Position numbers and translations under genes: made by a program
IMG/VR virus record: IMGVR_UViG_3300037264_002859
Location: 1-37,240 of that record
From: a virus
Reading direction: 5' to 3' (one strand)
Length of the DNA stretch: 37,240 nucleotides
In this document: piece after piece, positions 1 through 5,409 of the stretch
Layout of the letters: every line of letters starts with the position of its first letter
Numbering within the stretch: the stretch's first letter is position 1
Notes under the pieces: model-generated
Told to the model about the DNA's origin: nothing
The model's input: the letters and a program-made list of their open reading frames with translations, nothing else
Database searches by the model: none

Positions 1-150
1 ACGCTCGGCGCGGCAGCGGGTGCGGGGGTGATCTGGACCTTCGGCGGAAGCGGGCTGGTGATCCCCGTGGGCGCGGCCAACGGCATCGGCGTCATCTGCC
101 CCACGGGCACCGGGCAGATCCTTGATTTTTATTTTGACTGGGAGGAATAG
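1..150 (+). CDS. Partial small phage protein (3' end only)
   Basis: Forty-nine codons are open in frame 1 from the window edge to the TAG at 148-150. The visible part is rich in Gly, Ala, Val and Ile and ends in aromatic and acidic residues (DFYFDWEE). I do not recognise a family. Its last codons contain the GGAGG that serves as SD for the next gene, so the two are probably co-transcribed. The 5' end lies outside the window; if the genome is circular it could be the ORF that begins at 37191, although the simple junction is one base out of frame. Confidence 0.5.
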   Translation, partial: TLGAAAGAGVIWTFGGSGLVIPVGAANGIGVICPTGTGQILDFYFDWEE

Positions 151-153
151 ACC

Positions 154-825
154 CTGGCTATCCGGTTGTTCCTGCCGTCGTCGGGGACCGCACCGGTAAC
201 CCCGACAACCTGGAACCACGCCAATCAGGCGGGGACGACCTACACCCTGCCCGGACGGCGCTGGCCCGAGGGGACAGCGCTCACCTCCAGGACCACGGCA
301 ACCGGCACGACCAACCCCTACACCAGGGCGGTCATGCGCTACGTGTGGGGGCCGCTGGCGGCGGTGCAGATCAGCGGGACGATCAACGTCGTCATGCGCT
401 GCTCGGAGGCCAACGCCGCAGCCAACGCGACCATGAGCTGTGCGGTGAAGCTGATCCAGCCCGGGGGCGCGGACCGCTCGGTCCTGCTGGCGGCCATCGC
501 CTCAGACTTGGGCGGAGGCGTGCAGGAGTTCACCACGACCCTGGGCACGCGCAGGGCGTACAACGTAACGGAGGTGCGGCCGATCCCGCTGACCTCGCAG
601 ACCCCGACCGCCGGGGACTACCTGGTCGTGGAGCTGGGCTTCCGCAGCGCGACGGGCACGACCTACAACGTGGTGCAGGCCCATGGCGACCCGCTGGCGA
701 CCAGCATGTGCCCGGATAGCGACGGCGACACCAACGTCTTCATCCCCTGGGTGGAGTTCTCCAATGTCGTAGCCTTTCAGGAGTTCCCGCTGCCCGACCT
801 GATTCGGGCGCTGAAGGCCGCGTAG
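154..825 (+). CDS. Hypothetical phage virion protein, apparent CTG start
   Basis: 223 residues if translation begins at the CTG at 154, giving (M)AIRLFLPSS. The SD GGAGG at 141-145 leaves 8 nt to this CTG. The first ordinary start, TTG at 166, would leave 20 nt, and no ATG fits. The protein is Thr/Ala/Val-rich, has no charged coiled coil, and reads like a beta-sandwich. From memory it resembles conserved hypothetical virion-associated proteins that start with 'RLYFPS'-like motifs and contain a 'PLAAQTISG'-like segment (here PLAAVQISG). It directly abuts the repeat protein at 826. Its place among accessory tail genes suggests a tail or fibre component, but the exact role is unknown. Confidence 0.6.
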   Translation: MAIRLFLPSSGTAPVTPTTWNHANQAGTTYTLPGRRWPEGTALTSRTTATGTTNPYTRAVMRYVWGPLAAVQISGTINVVMRCSEANAAANATMSCAVKLIQPGGADRSVLLAAIASDLGGGVQEFTTTLGTRRAYNVTEVRPIPLTSQTPTAGDYLVVELGFRSATGTTYNVVQAHGDPLATSMCPDSDGDTNVFIPWVEFSNVVAFQEFPLPDLIRALKAA

Positions 826-1761
826 ATGTACCAGATCCGGCAGGGAGCCGTCCCAAAGGTGGTCAACCCGAAGTGGGAGCCGCAGGTTCTTTTCGGGCTG
901 ACGCTGGCAGCCGTTAACCATGCCCTGACTGCGAACGGCCTCGCCGCCGGCGCCGCGGTTCTCGCGCATCCGACGATCTCCCAGGTGCACGCGCTTTCCG
1001 CTTCCGGGCTCGCCACTGGCGCGCCAGTCCTCGCGCACCCCTCTCTTTCTCAGGTGCACGTCCTCTCGGCAAACGGGTTATCGGCAGGGGCCCCGGTGTT
1101 GGCCCATCCAACACTCACAGTACAGGCCAATCATGCCCTGACCGCAAACGGCCTCTCTCTTGGAGCTCCCGTTCTCGCCCATCCGTCCATCGCCCAGGGA
1201 CATGCGCTCGCCGCCAGTGGCCTCACGGCCGGCGCCCCCATCCTCGGAACGCCGAGCATCGCCCAGGTACATGTCCTGGCGGCCTCCGGGCTCGCTGCCG
1301 GTGCGCCAGCGCTGGGCCACCCGGCCATCGCGCAGGGACACGTGCTTTCGGCGCATGGACTGGCGGCGGGGGCACCGACGCTCACGCTGCCCACGCTGGC
1401 CCAGGTCCACGCGCTTGTAGCACAGGCCCTCGCTACGGGCGCACCGACGCTCGCTCACCCGGTGCTGACCGAGGAAGGCGTTGACGACCACAACCTCGTC
1501 GCTCTCGGCCTCGCGCTGGACGCGCCACAGATAGGTAGCCCTACTCTTTCGCAGATCCATGCGCTCATCGCTTCGGCGCTGTCTCTTGGCGCACCAGTAC
1601 TCGGCCATCCGAGCCTCAACATCGAAAGGCCAGAGATCATCACGCTGGCGGGCTCGCTCGACAAGCAAGTCACGCTGGTCGGGGAGCTCGACAAGCAAGT
1701 CACTCTGGTCGGGGAGCTCGACAAGCAAGTCACTCTGGTCGGGGAGCTGAGAGGAGAATAA
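826..1761 (+). CDS. Repeat-containing tail-associated protein (10 x 23 aa)
   Basis: 311 residues. The ATG directly follows the preceding stop, which suggests translational coupling. After about 31 N-terminal residues come ten repeats of about 23 residues, consensus H-A-L-x-A-x-G-L-x-x-G-A-P-x-L-x-x-P-x-[LI]-x-Q-x. The C-terminus has three 10-residue repeats (LDKQVTLVGE). The regular Gly/Ala/Pro pattern with no charged core suggests a beta-solenoid or fibrous fold. Similar 'GLxxGAPxLGxP' repeats occur in tail-region proteins of other phages (family recollection). It lies just upstream of a BppU-like gene, so it is probably part of the tail tip or a side fibre. No enzymatic motif is visible. 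Confidence 0.6.
   Translation: MYQIRQGAVPKVVNPKWEPQVLFGLTLAAVNHALTANGLAAGAAVLAHPTISQVHALSASGLATGAPVLAHPSLSQVHVLSANGLSAGAPVLAHPTLTVQANHALTANGLSLGAPVLAHPSIAQGHALAASGLTAGAPILGTPSIAQVHVLAASGLAAGAPALGHPAIAQGHVLSAHGLAAGAPTLTLPTLAQVHALVAQALATGAPTLAHPVLTEEGVDDHNLVALGLALDAPQIGSPTLSQIHALIASALSLGAPVLGHPSLNIERPEIITLAGSLDKQVTLVGELDKQVTLVGELDKQVTLVGELRGE
919..1620 (+). repeat. Ten tandem coding repeats of about 69 bp
   Basis: The unit encodes about 23 residues beginning at His (HALTANGL, HALSASGL, HVLSANGL and so on). Units have diverged at the DNA level, and two are lengthened by a few codons. The array therefore looks old and maintained by protein selection rather than recently amplified. Confidence 0.75.
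1651..1740 (+). repeat. Three tandem 30-bp coding repeats
   Basis: Units at 1651-1680, 1681-1710 and 1711-1740; the last two are identical and the first differs at a few positions. They encode LDKQVTLVGE. The period is a multiple of three, so gain or loss of a unit keeps the frame. Near-identity implies recent expansion, unlike the older 23-aa repeats upstream. Confidence 0.9.
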
Positions 1762-1762
1762 T

Positions 1763-2044
1763 ATGCCACAGATCGGGGATATCGGGACGGTCATTGATTA
1801 CGACGCTGGCGAAAGCATCGTCGATGCCACCGTGCTCAAGCTCAAGTACAAGCGGCCGGACGGCACGATCGGGGAATGGATTGCCACGCTGTACGGGACC
1901 ACCAAGGCGCGGTATACCACGCTGACCACCGGAGACCTACCCTCGGCGGGCGCTTATGACGTCCAATTGTACATCGAGGCGCCCACGTGGAAGGGACACG
2001 GGACCATCAAAGGCATGACCGTGCGCACCAACATCGGCACATAG
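1763..2044 (+). CDS. BppU-like baseplate/tail accessory protein
   Basis: 93 residues starting at ATG 1763 after SD AGGAG, one base after the preceding stop. The sequence fits the small single-domain phage proteins related to the N-terminal domain of baseplate upper protein BppU: an N-terminal 'IGTVI' strand, a 'DATVLKLKYKRPDGTIGEW' segment, 'TGDLPSAGAYDVQLY' and a final 'WKGHG' motif. Such domains are all-beta and attach receptor-binding proteins to the tail tip (family knowledge). It is the last gene before the attachment region. A structural role is likely; assignment to BppU itself is moderate. Confidence 0.55.
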   Translation: MPQIGDIGTVIDYDAGESIVDATVLKLKYKRPDGTIGEWIATLYGTTKARYTTLTTGDLPSAGAYDVQLYIEAPTWKGHGTIKGMTVRTNIGT

Positions 2045-2152
2045 CGGCGAGGTGGTAGTGTGGCTTATCGGGGCTTCCTCGGTCGCCCACCCCTGCGGTG
2101 GCTCTCCGGGTCACCCTTGCGCCCGTTGGCGCGGCTGGCATTAGACAGCCAC

Positions 2153-2174
2153 CGTCATTTTATCGTCATTTTAT
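2153..2174 (+). repeat. Tandem 11-bp direct repeat, candidate integrase arm sites
   Basis: CGTCATTTTAT occurs twice back to back (2153-2163 and 2164-2174), about 110 bp from the tRNA-like core. Tyrosine integrases of the lambda type bind short direct repeats flanking the core. That these serve as arm sites is inference. Confidence 0.5.
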
Positions 2175-2280
2175 TTTCCCCGTGCCATATATATCCTTAC
2201 GCCCGTGTAGCGTCTTCGGCACGATTTTGCCCGATTCTGCCCCGCACACAGGCCCCTATAGCGGATATAATGACTAGTCA

Positions 2281-2327
2281 ACTGCCTTTTAAGCTGTGGG
2301 TCGCAGGTTCGAGTCCTGCGCGGCTCA
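2281..2327 (+). other. attP core: 3' half of tRNA-Lys(TTT)
   Basis: Visible elements: an anticodon loop CTTTTAA in a 5-bp stem with one mismatch, a variable loop, a perfect T-arm (GCAGG / TTCGAGT / CCTGC at 2303-2319), and a 3' acceptor strand GCGGCTC with discriminator A (2320-2327). No matching 5' acceptor or D-arm precedes it, so it is not a functional tRNA gene. Phages that integrate in tRNA genes carry exactly this 3' portion to restore the host gene. The anticodon loop points to tRNA-Lys(UUU). Confidence 0.8.
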
Positions 2328-2421
2328 GATAGATTACTACGCCGCAAGGAGTTGCGGGCCGGCTCGGGGGCGGGCTCTTGCGCCCCTTGCGATCGTATAA
2401 AATTCGTAATAGGATTATCGC

Positions 2422-3528
2422 ATGGGACGCCATGTAAAGCTCTACTGCTTGCGGCGGCGCAAGGATACCGGCTACTGGCAGTACAAGCTGAAGGGGTGGA
2501 AGGACTACCGCACCACCGGCACCCAGCGCGAAGACCTGGCCCTGAAGGTCGTGCTGCAGGCCCTGGAGCGCCAGGCCGGCCGCACGGGAAGCCTGCACGA
2601 CTATGCCTCGCCCTTTTTCTTCCGCGAGAGCTGCCCGCGCACGCAGCACCTGGAGGGTGAGGGGAAGACCATCGGCGACCGGCACCTCCGCGAACAGCGC
2701 CGGGTCCTGGAGCGCCACGTCCTGTCTGATACCCTGGCGGACAAGGCCCTGGCCGAGATCACCCGTGGAGACCTGCTGGCCTTCCGGGCCCGGCTGCTAC
2801 AGGCTCTTCCGGGCCGCTTCCGCACCATCAACAAGACGCTGGCCGTGCTCAAGACGATCTTCCACGAGGCCGTCTACCGCGAGGACCTACGGAGCTCGCC
2901 GGCGCAGGGGATCGGGGCTACCCGCTACCCGGTCCGCAAGTCGGCCACGCTCACCGTCAAGGAGCTGGCCCGCCTGTTCCCGCACCGTCCGCCGGGGCCC
3001 TGGCGGGACATGGACGGCTACGCGGCCTTCCTCCTGGCGGTCAGCACGGGCATGCGCAAGGGCGAGGTCCTGGCGGTGCGTTGGATGGACATCGACTTCG
3101 ACCGGCGCCTGGTGCAGGTGCGCAAAGCCTGGAAGGACGCCGCCCAGACTGGCCCGCCGAAGGGCGGCTACGAGCGGACCAGCCCGATCCTGTTCTGCCC
3201 GGAGCGCATGATCCGCGTCCTGCAGGTGCTGTACGCAAGCCGCGTCGCGGTGGACCCCACAGGCCTGGCCTTCTGTTACGCGGACGGCTCGCGGCTGGGC
3301 GATACCTGGTGGGCGAAGCGCTGGGCCAGGGCCCTGCAGGCCGCGAAGATCGAGGCGGCCGGCCGGCGGCTCACGCCCCACGGTCTACGCCGGACGCTCA
3401 ACAGCATGCTCCGCGCGGCCGGCAAGGACGCCGCGAAGATCCGCGCGGCCCTGGGCTGGCGGCAGGAAGCCACCCAGGACGGCTACACGGAGTTCCGGGC
3501 GGAGGACCTGGAAGACCTGCGGTTGTAG
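2422..3528 (+). CDS. int: Tyrosine-type integrase
   Basis: 368 residues, ATG preceded by AGGA. The product recombines attP with the host tRNA-Lys site. The catalytic set is complete: Arg212 in 'TGMRKGE', Lys247 in 'PKGGYERT', His320-x-x-Arg323 in 'TPHGLRR', Trp346 replacing the second His in 'LGWRQE', and nucleophile Tyr355 in 'DGYTEF'. The N-terminal ~60 residues carry an aromatic/basic arm-binding-like segment (YWQYKLKGWKDYRTTGT). Residues about 85-165 form the SAM-like core-binding domain (ITRGDLLAFRARLLQ...NKTLAVLKTIFHEAV). It is transcribed away from the attP core and ends 8 bp before a convergent lipoprotein gene. Confidence 0.95.
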   Translation: MGRHVKLYCLRRRKDTGYWQYKLKGWKDYRTTGTQREDLALKVVLQALERQAGRTGSLHDYASPFFFRESCPRTQHLEGEGKTIGDRHLREQRRVLERHVLSDTLADKALAEITRGDLLAFRARLLQALPGRFRTINKTLAVLKTIFHEAVYREDLRSSPAQGIGATRYPVRKSATLTVKELARLFPHRPPGPWRDMDGYAAFLLAVSTGMRKGEVLAVRWMDIDFDRRLVQVRKAWKDAAQTGPPKGGYERTSPILFCPERMIRVLQVLYASRVAVDPTGLAFCYADGSRLGDTWWAKRWARALQAAKIEAAGRRLTPHGLRRTLNSMLRAAGKDAAKIRAALGWRQEATQDGYTEFRAEDLEDLRL

Positions 3529-3536
3529 AAGTAGGG

Positions 3537-3869
3537 CTACTTCTGTTCCAGCTCGAAAAAGTAGGTACCCTCCGGCCCCCAGCCCCAAAGGAATAGGGGC
3601 CAAATAAAAAGGCCCGCGACAATATTCCCTATCTTCGCCTCTTTGTTGAGCTCCAGCGTCAGCGTTTTGTACCCGTCTTTTCTCGCTTCAAGATAATAGC
3701 TGTTGCCAACGAAATTGCTCAGCTTGCATTGGACCGGAGATATGCCGATTTTCTCTTTGTTGATATAGATTACGGCCCCGTCCGGCGTAGTCTCAATCCG
3801 CGACATCGTAGCACAGCCAGCGACTGCAAGAGCCAATACGATAGCCATAAAATACTGCACGCGCTTCAT
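3537..3869 (-). CDS. PEGA-domain lipoprotein (lysogenic-conversion candidate)
   Basis: 110 residues from ATG 3869, chosen because GAGGAGG lies just upstream; a start 24 bp further out lacks an SD. The N-terminus is a lipoprotein signal peptide with lipobox V-A-G-C (Cys19). Residues about 25-60 match the PEGA pattern ('TTPDGAVIYINKEKIGISP', then 'YYLEARKDGYKTLTLEL'). A hydrophobic Gly/Trp-rich stretch (IVAGLFIWPLFLWGWG) follows. It is convergent with the integrase and AT-richer than its neighbours, typical of an autonomously expressed moron. Phage lipoproteins at this position sometimes block superinfection at the envelope; that function is inference. The lipoprotein and PEGA calls are solid. 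Confidence 0.75.
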   Translation of the reverse strand: MKRVQYFMAIVLALAVAGCATMSRIETTPDGAVIYINKEKIGISPVQCKLSNFVGNSYYLEARKDGYKTLTLELNKEAKIGNIVAGLFIWPLFLWGWGPEGTYFFELEQK

Positions 3870-3926
3870 AGAATCCTCCTCATGGTTAAGCATTTTCTAA
3901 AGTGTGCCGGGCCTTTTGAAAATTGA

Positions 3927-3968
3927 TGATGCGTCCCGCCGGTAGGCCGCCTTCCGGCTGACGCATCA
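3927..3968 (-). terminator. Terminator-like hairpin after the leftward RHH gene
   Basis: TGATGCGTC (3927-3935) pairs perfectly with GACGCATCA (3960-3968), with an inner GCCGG/CCGGC pair. Read on the minus strand the stem is followed by TCAATTTTC, and it overlaps the stop codon of the RHH gene. The T-tract is modest, so it may be a weak intrinsic terminator. Confidence 0.55.
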
Positions 3969-4211
3969 CGAGCCCAGCTTTCGCCTTTCTTCTTTTCTGC
4001 GATCTATTTCGTTCCAGGCAGATTCTTGATCGGCTATGAGTTGAAACTGCACTCTGTCAAGGAACTGATCAAGCAACTCTTGGACCCATACATTTTTCGA
4101 GAAACCGTTTTTGGCTTTTTCTTCCAGTGTGTGATAGGTCTCCGGTTTCAATCGAATCGTCAACGAGATGCGCCCATCTTTCCCTAATTTCGGTTCAGCC
4201 CTTTTCGACAA
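3966..4211 (-). CDS. Ribbon-helix-helix regulator, leftward (repressor candidate)
   Basis: 81 residues. The start is TTG at 4211, supported by the very strong SD AAAGGAGGT (4216-4224); no in-frame ATG exists nearby. Residues about 14-52 form an Arc/MetJ-type RHH fold: beta-strand 'RISLTIRLKP', helix 'ETYHTLEEKAKNG', turn, helix 'SKNVWVQELLDQFLDRV'. The ~30-residue C-terminal tail is charged and helical and could mediate oligomerisation. RHH proteins bind operators as dimers or tetramers through the strand. The gene is divergent from a second RHH gene (4353-4523) across a 141-bp region with two matched dyads, so it probably takes part in the lysogeny switch. Which of the two maintains lysogeny cannot be told from sequence. 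Confidence 0.8.
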   Translation of the reverse strand: MSKRAEPKLGKDGRISLTIRLKPETYHTLEEKAKNGFSKNVWVQELLDQFLDRVQFQLIADQESAWNEIDRRKEERRKLGS

Positions 4212-4230
4212 GTAGACCTCCTTTCATGAC

Positions 4231-4259
4231 AGCATCGCACCGAATTGGTGCATTGTCAA
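4231..4259 (-). promoter_or_regulatory. Leftward promoter of the RHH switch
   Basis: On the minus strand TTGACA (4259-4254) is a perfect -35, followed by a 17-nt spacer and a weak -10, GATGCT (4236-4231, 3 of 6 matches). The spacer contains the CACC-N5-GGTG dyad. The weak -10 suggests that it may need activation, as lambda pRM does (analogy only). Confidence 0.6.
4237..4251. promoter_or_regulatory. Operator 1 (GCACC-N5-GGTGC)
   Basis: Inverted repeat GCACC-GAATT-GGTGC centred on 4244, inside the spacer of the leftward promoter. It shares the CACC-N5-GGTG core and spacing with the site centred on 4332. Predicted binding site for one or both RHH proteins. Confidence 0.65.
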
Positions 4260-4312
4260 CATAATTCATTATCGAATAAGCCATAGAAAATCGCTATATT
4301 TTATTTCTTTTT

Positions 4313-4351
4313 TGGTTGACAGATTCACCATGATGGTGTATAGATTAACCA
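4313..4351. promoter_or_regulatory. Operator 2, nested dyad with four ACCA/TGGT half-sites
   Basis: A perfect 13-bp inverted repeat CACCAT-G-ATGGTG (4326-4338) lies between -35 and -10 of the rightward promoter. A second pair, TGGTT (4313-4317) and AACCA (4347-4351), shares exactly the same centre (4332). ACCA/TGGT elements thus occur at 4313, 4327, 4334 and 4348, as expected for a tetramer (two RHH dimers). Confidence 0.7.
4316..4344 (+). promoter_or_regulatory. Rightward early promoter (sigma70-type)
   Basis: TTGACA (4316-4321), a 17-nt spacer, then TATAGA (4339-4344). An AT-rich, UP-element-like tract (about 4285-4313) lies just upstream. The expected transcription start is around 4351, only 1-3 nt before the ATG at 4353. 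Confidence 0.8.
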
Positions 4352-4352
4352 T

Positions 4353-4523
4353 ATGGGAAAATTGAAAAATGGATTGATTCCGATGACCGTCCGGCTCGTG
4401 CCGGCGACTTATCGAAAACTCAACAAAATCACTCGCCGGCGGCCCCATCTAAGCTTGAATACTCTGATCAACGAAATCCTGGAGACCGAGTTACGGGCAG
4501 ATCAGCAGGAACCCGCGAAGTGA
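4353..4523 (+). CDS. Small ribbon-helix-helix regulator, rightward, leaderless
   Basis: 56 residues. Residues about 9-48 match the RHH fold: strand 'LIPMTVRLVP', helix 'ATYRKLNKITRRRP', turn, helix 'SLNTLINEILETEL'. At 56 residues it is about the size of P22 Arc. No SD precedes the ATG, and the promoter puts the mRNA 5' end almost at the ATG, so the message should be leaderless. Its stop overlaps the GTG of the next gene (GTGA), so it heads the early operon. The role would be Cro- or Arc-like control of the switch with the divergent RHH protein. The fold is confident; the role is inferred from context. Confidence 0.75.
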   Translation: MGKLKNGLIPMTVRLVPATYRKLNKITRRRPHLSLNTLINEILETELRADQQEPAK

Positions 4524-4717
4524 CCGACGCCCGCGCGGCGCTGATTGCCCGGGCGCGGGAGCGCCACGGCGTGGTGCTGCCCTGCGGCAGCCGGCACACG
4601 CTGGAGGAGTGCTTCACTGCATTGCCCAACGGGGAACTGATGCTGTGGTGGAATGACGAGCGCGGCGATACCCACATTTTGCGCGAATCAGAAATCCAAG
4701 GAGGTCTACATGCATGA
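4520..4717 (+). CDS. Conserved small early phage protein
   Basis: 65 residues, GTG start overlapping the stop of the RHH gene by 4 nt, so translation is probably coupled. The C-terminal half carries 'ELMLWWNDERGDTHILRESEI', a pattern I recall from small hypothetical prophage proteins. There is no TM segment. Two cysteines are present, not in a CxxC arrangement. The gene ends with the SD (AAGGAGGT) of its neighbour inside its last codons. Function unknown. Confidence 0.6.
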   Translation: MTDARAALIARARERHGVVLPCGSRHTLEECFTALPNGELMLWWNDERGDTHILRESEIQGGLHA

Positions 4718-5081
4718 ACGAGAAACTGGCGTCGGGAGTGGAAAGGCAGAAGTCAAAATGAAAATAAAAACGCCGGCAGAACCGAAAAGGATCGGAACGG
4801 ACGGGATCATCAATCTTGACAGCAAACGCGGGAAACGCCTGGGTTTTACTTCCGATCTGTTCGACGGCTATCTCTGGAAGCGGGGCAGGCGGATCATCAT
4901 CTCTTTCATCGAGAGCCTCGACCCGGGGAAGGGCCACCTGAAGGCGCTCTTCGACCGGATCGAATCCCTCGGCTACACGATAGCGGTCCCGACTCCATCG
5001 AAGCGGATGCGGGTGATCTGCGAGAAACGGGGTATGGTCGCGTGCTGGGAAGAGGACTACGAGATGATGGTGAAAAAATGA
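4710..5081 (+). CDS. Phage protein with a small GNAT-like domain (tentative)
   Basis: 123 residues from ATG 4710, chosen for the excellent SD AAGGAGGTCTAC directly upstream. The N-terminal ~35 residues are basic and probably disordered. The rest contains 'LFDGYLWKRGRRIIISFIESLDPGKGHLKALFDRIESLGYTIAVPTPSKRM' in order (positions about 48-100). That is reminiscent of a reduced acetyltransferase-like fold seen in phage hypotheticals: a strand, a G-x-G-x-L loop, a helix and a 'VPTP' strand. The acetyl-CoA loop Q/RxxGxG/A is not clearly present, so enzymatic activity is doubtful. Confidence 0.55.
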   Translation: MHERETGVGSGKAEVKMKIKTPAEPKRIGTDGIINLDSKRGKRLGFTSDLFDGYLWKRGRRIIISFIESLDPGKGHLKALFDRIESLGYTIAVPTPSKRMRVICEKRGMVACWEEDYEMMVKK

Positions 5082-5093
5082 AACGTTGTACGC

Positions 5094-5148
5094 GGCCAGG
5101 CGGGGCGAGGCGCGGCTAGGCGCGGCCTGGCTTGGCGCGGCGAGGCGA
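5094..5148 (+). repeat. Eleven tandem GGCNN pentamers ending in an SD
   Basis: The tract parses without gaps into GGCCA, GGCGG, GGCGA, GGCGC, GGCTA, GGCGC, GGCCT, GGCTT, GGCGC, GGCGA and GGCGA, followed by GGAGG (5149-5153), the SD of the next ORF. The 5-bp period does not match codons, and the tract lies between genes. Confidence 0.85.
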
Positions 5149-5158
5149 GGAGGGAATC

Positions 5159-5317
5159 ATGATGGCTTGCATGGGTGTCAAAAGAAATCGCCGGCAGTGC
5201 ATGAAGTGCAAGAGATTGCCTGGGAGCACGGAAGAAGAAGACTTGGCAAAAGGTTGGTTCAATCATCTCGAAACGGCGAAGCCATGCCAGCAATTTCTCC
5301 AGATTAAAAAGGATTGA
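5159..5317 (+). CDS. Small Cys-containing early protein
   Basis: 52 residues (MMACMGVKRNRRQCMKCKR...). The ATG at 5159 is 5 nt after GGAGG, the last unit of the pentamer tract. Cys at positions 4, 14, 17 and 43, with a CMKC knuckle, could form a small zinc site. The N-terminal third is very basic, the rest helical and charged. Function unknown. Another open frame through the pentamer tract (5086-5307) lacks an SD and is rejected. Confidence 0.55.
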   Translation: MMACMGVKRNRRQCMKCKRLPGSTEEEDLAKGWFNHLETAKPCQQFLQIKKD

Positions 5318-5351
5318 GCCATGCTCAAGCGGAGCAGGCTTTCTGTTACCT

Positions 5352-5392
5352 CGGCGGGCGGCGGGTTGCAACCTCCTTACCGCTGCTCGCCG
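5352..5392 (+). terminator. GC-rich hairpin in the early operon
   Basis: The 13-nt arms 5352-5364 and 5380-5392 pair fully if two G-U pairs are allowed (CGGCGGGCGGCGG with CCGCTGCTCGCCG). The loop holds its own palindrome, GGTTGCAACC. It is followed by TCTTT, a short U tract, so it may be a weak terminator or attenuator ahead of the HTH gene. Confidence 0.4.
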
Positions 5393-5409
5393 TCTTTAAA
5401 AGAGGCTGA

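Larger units (their letters stand above)
2045..2421. other. attP: Attachment region (attP) between tail genes and integrase
   Basis: 377 bases without a credible gene. It contains a tandem 11-bp direct repeat (2153-2174), the 3' half of a tRNA-Lys gene (2281-2327), and a GC-rich hairpin at 2367-2372/2381-2386 (GGGGCG with CGCCCC). An AT-rich stretch with a TATAAA-like box (2396-2401) precedes the integrase, but I see no good -35. A small open frame over 2060-2332 reads the tRNA T-arm and is rejected. The position next to the integrase, with phage genes on both sides, supports attP rather than attL or attR. Confidence 0.75.

Noticed and set aside
2240-2327. Complete tRNA-Lys gene
   Set aside because: Only the anticodon-to-3' half is present; no complementary 5' acceptor strand or D-arm precedes it.
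2060-2332. 90-codon open frame across the attachment region
   Set aside because: GTG start without SD, and its C-terminus is the translated tRNA T-arm. Composition is not gene-like.
5086-5307. 73-codon frame through the GGCNN tract
   Set aside because: TTG start without SD. The alternative ATG at 5159 has an ideal SD.
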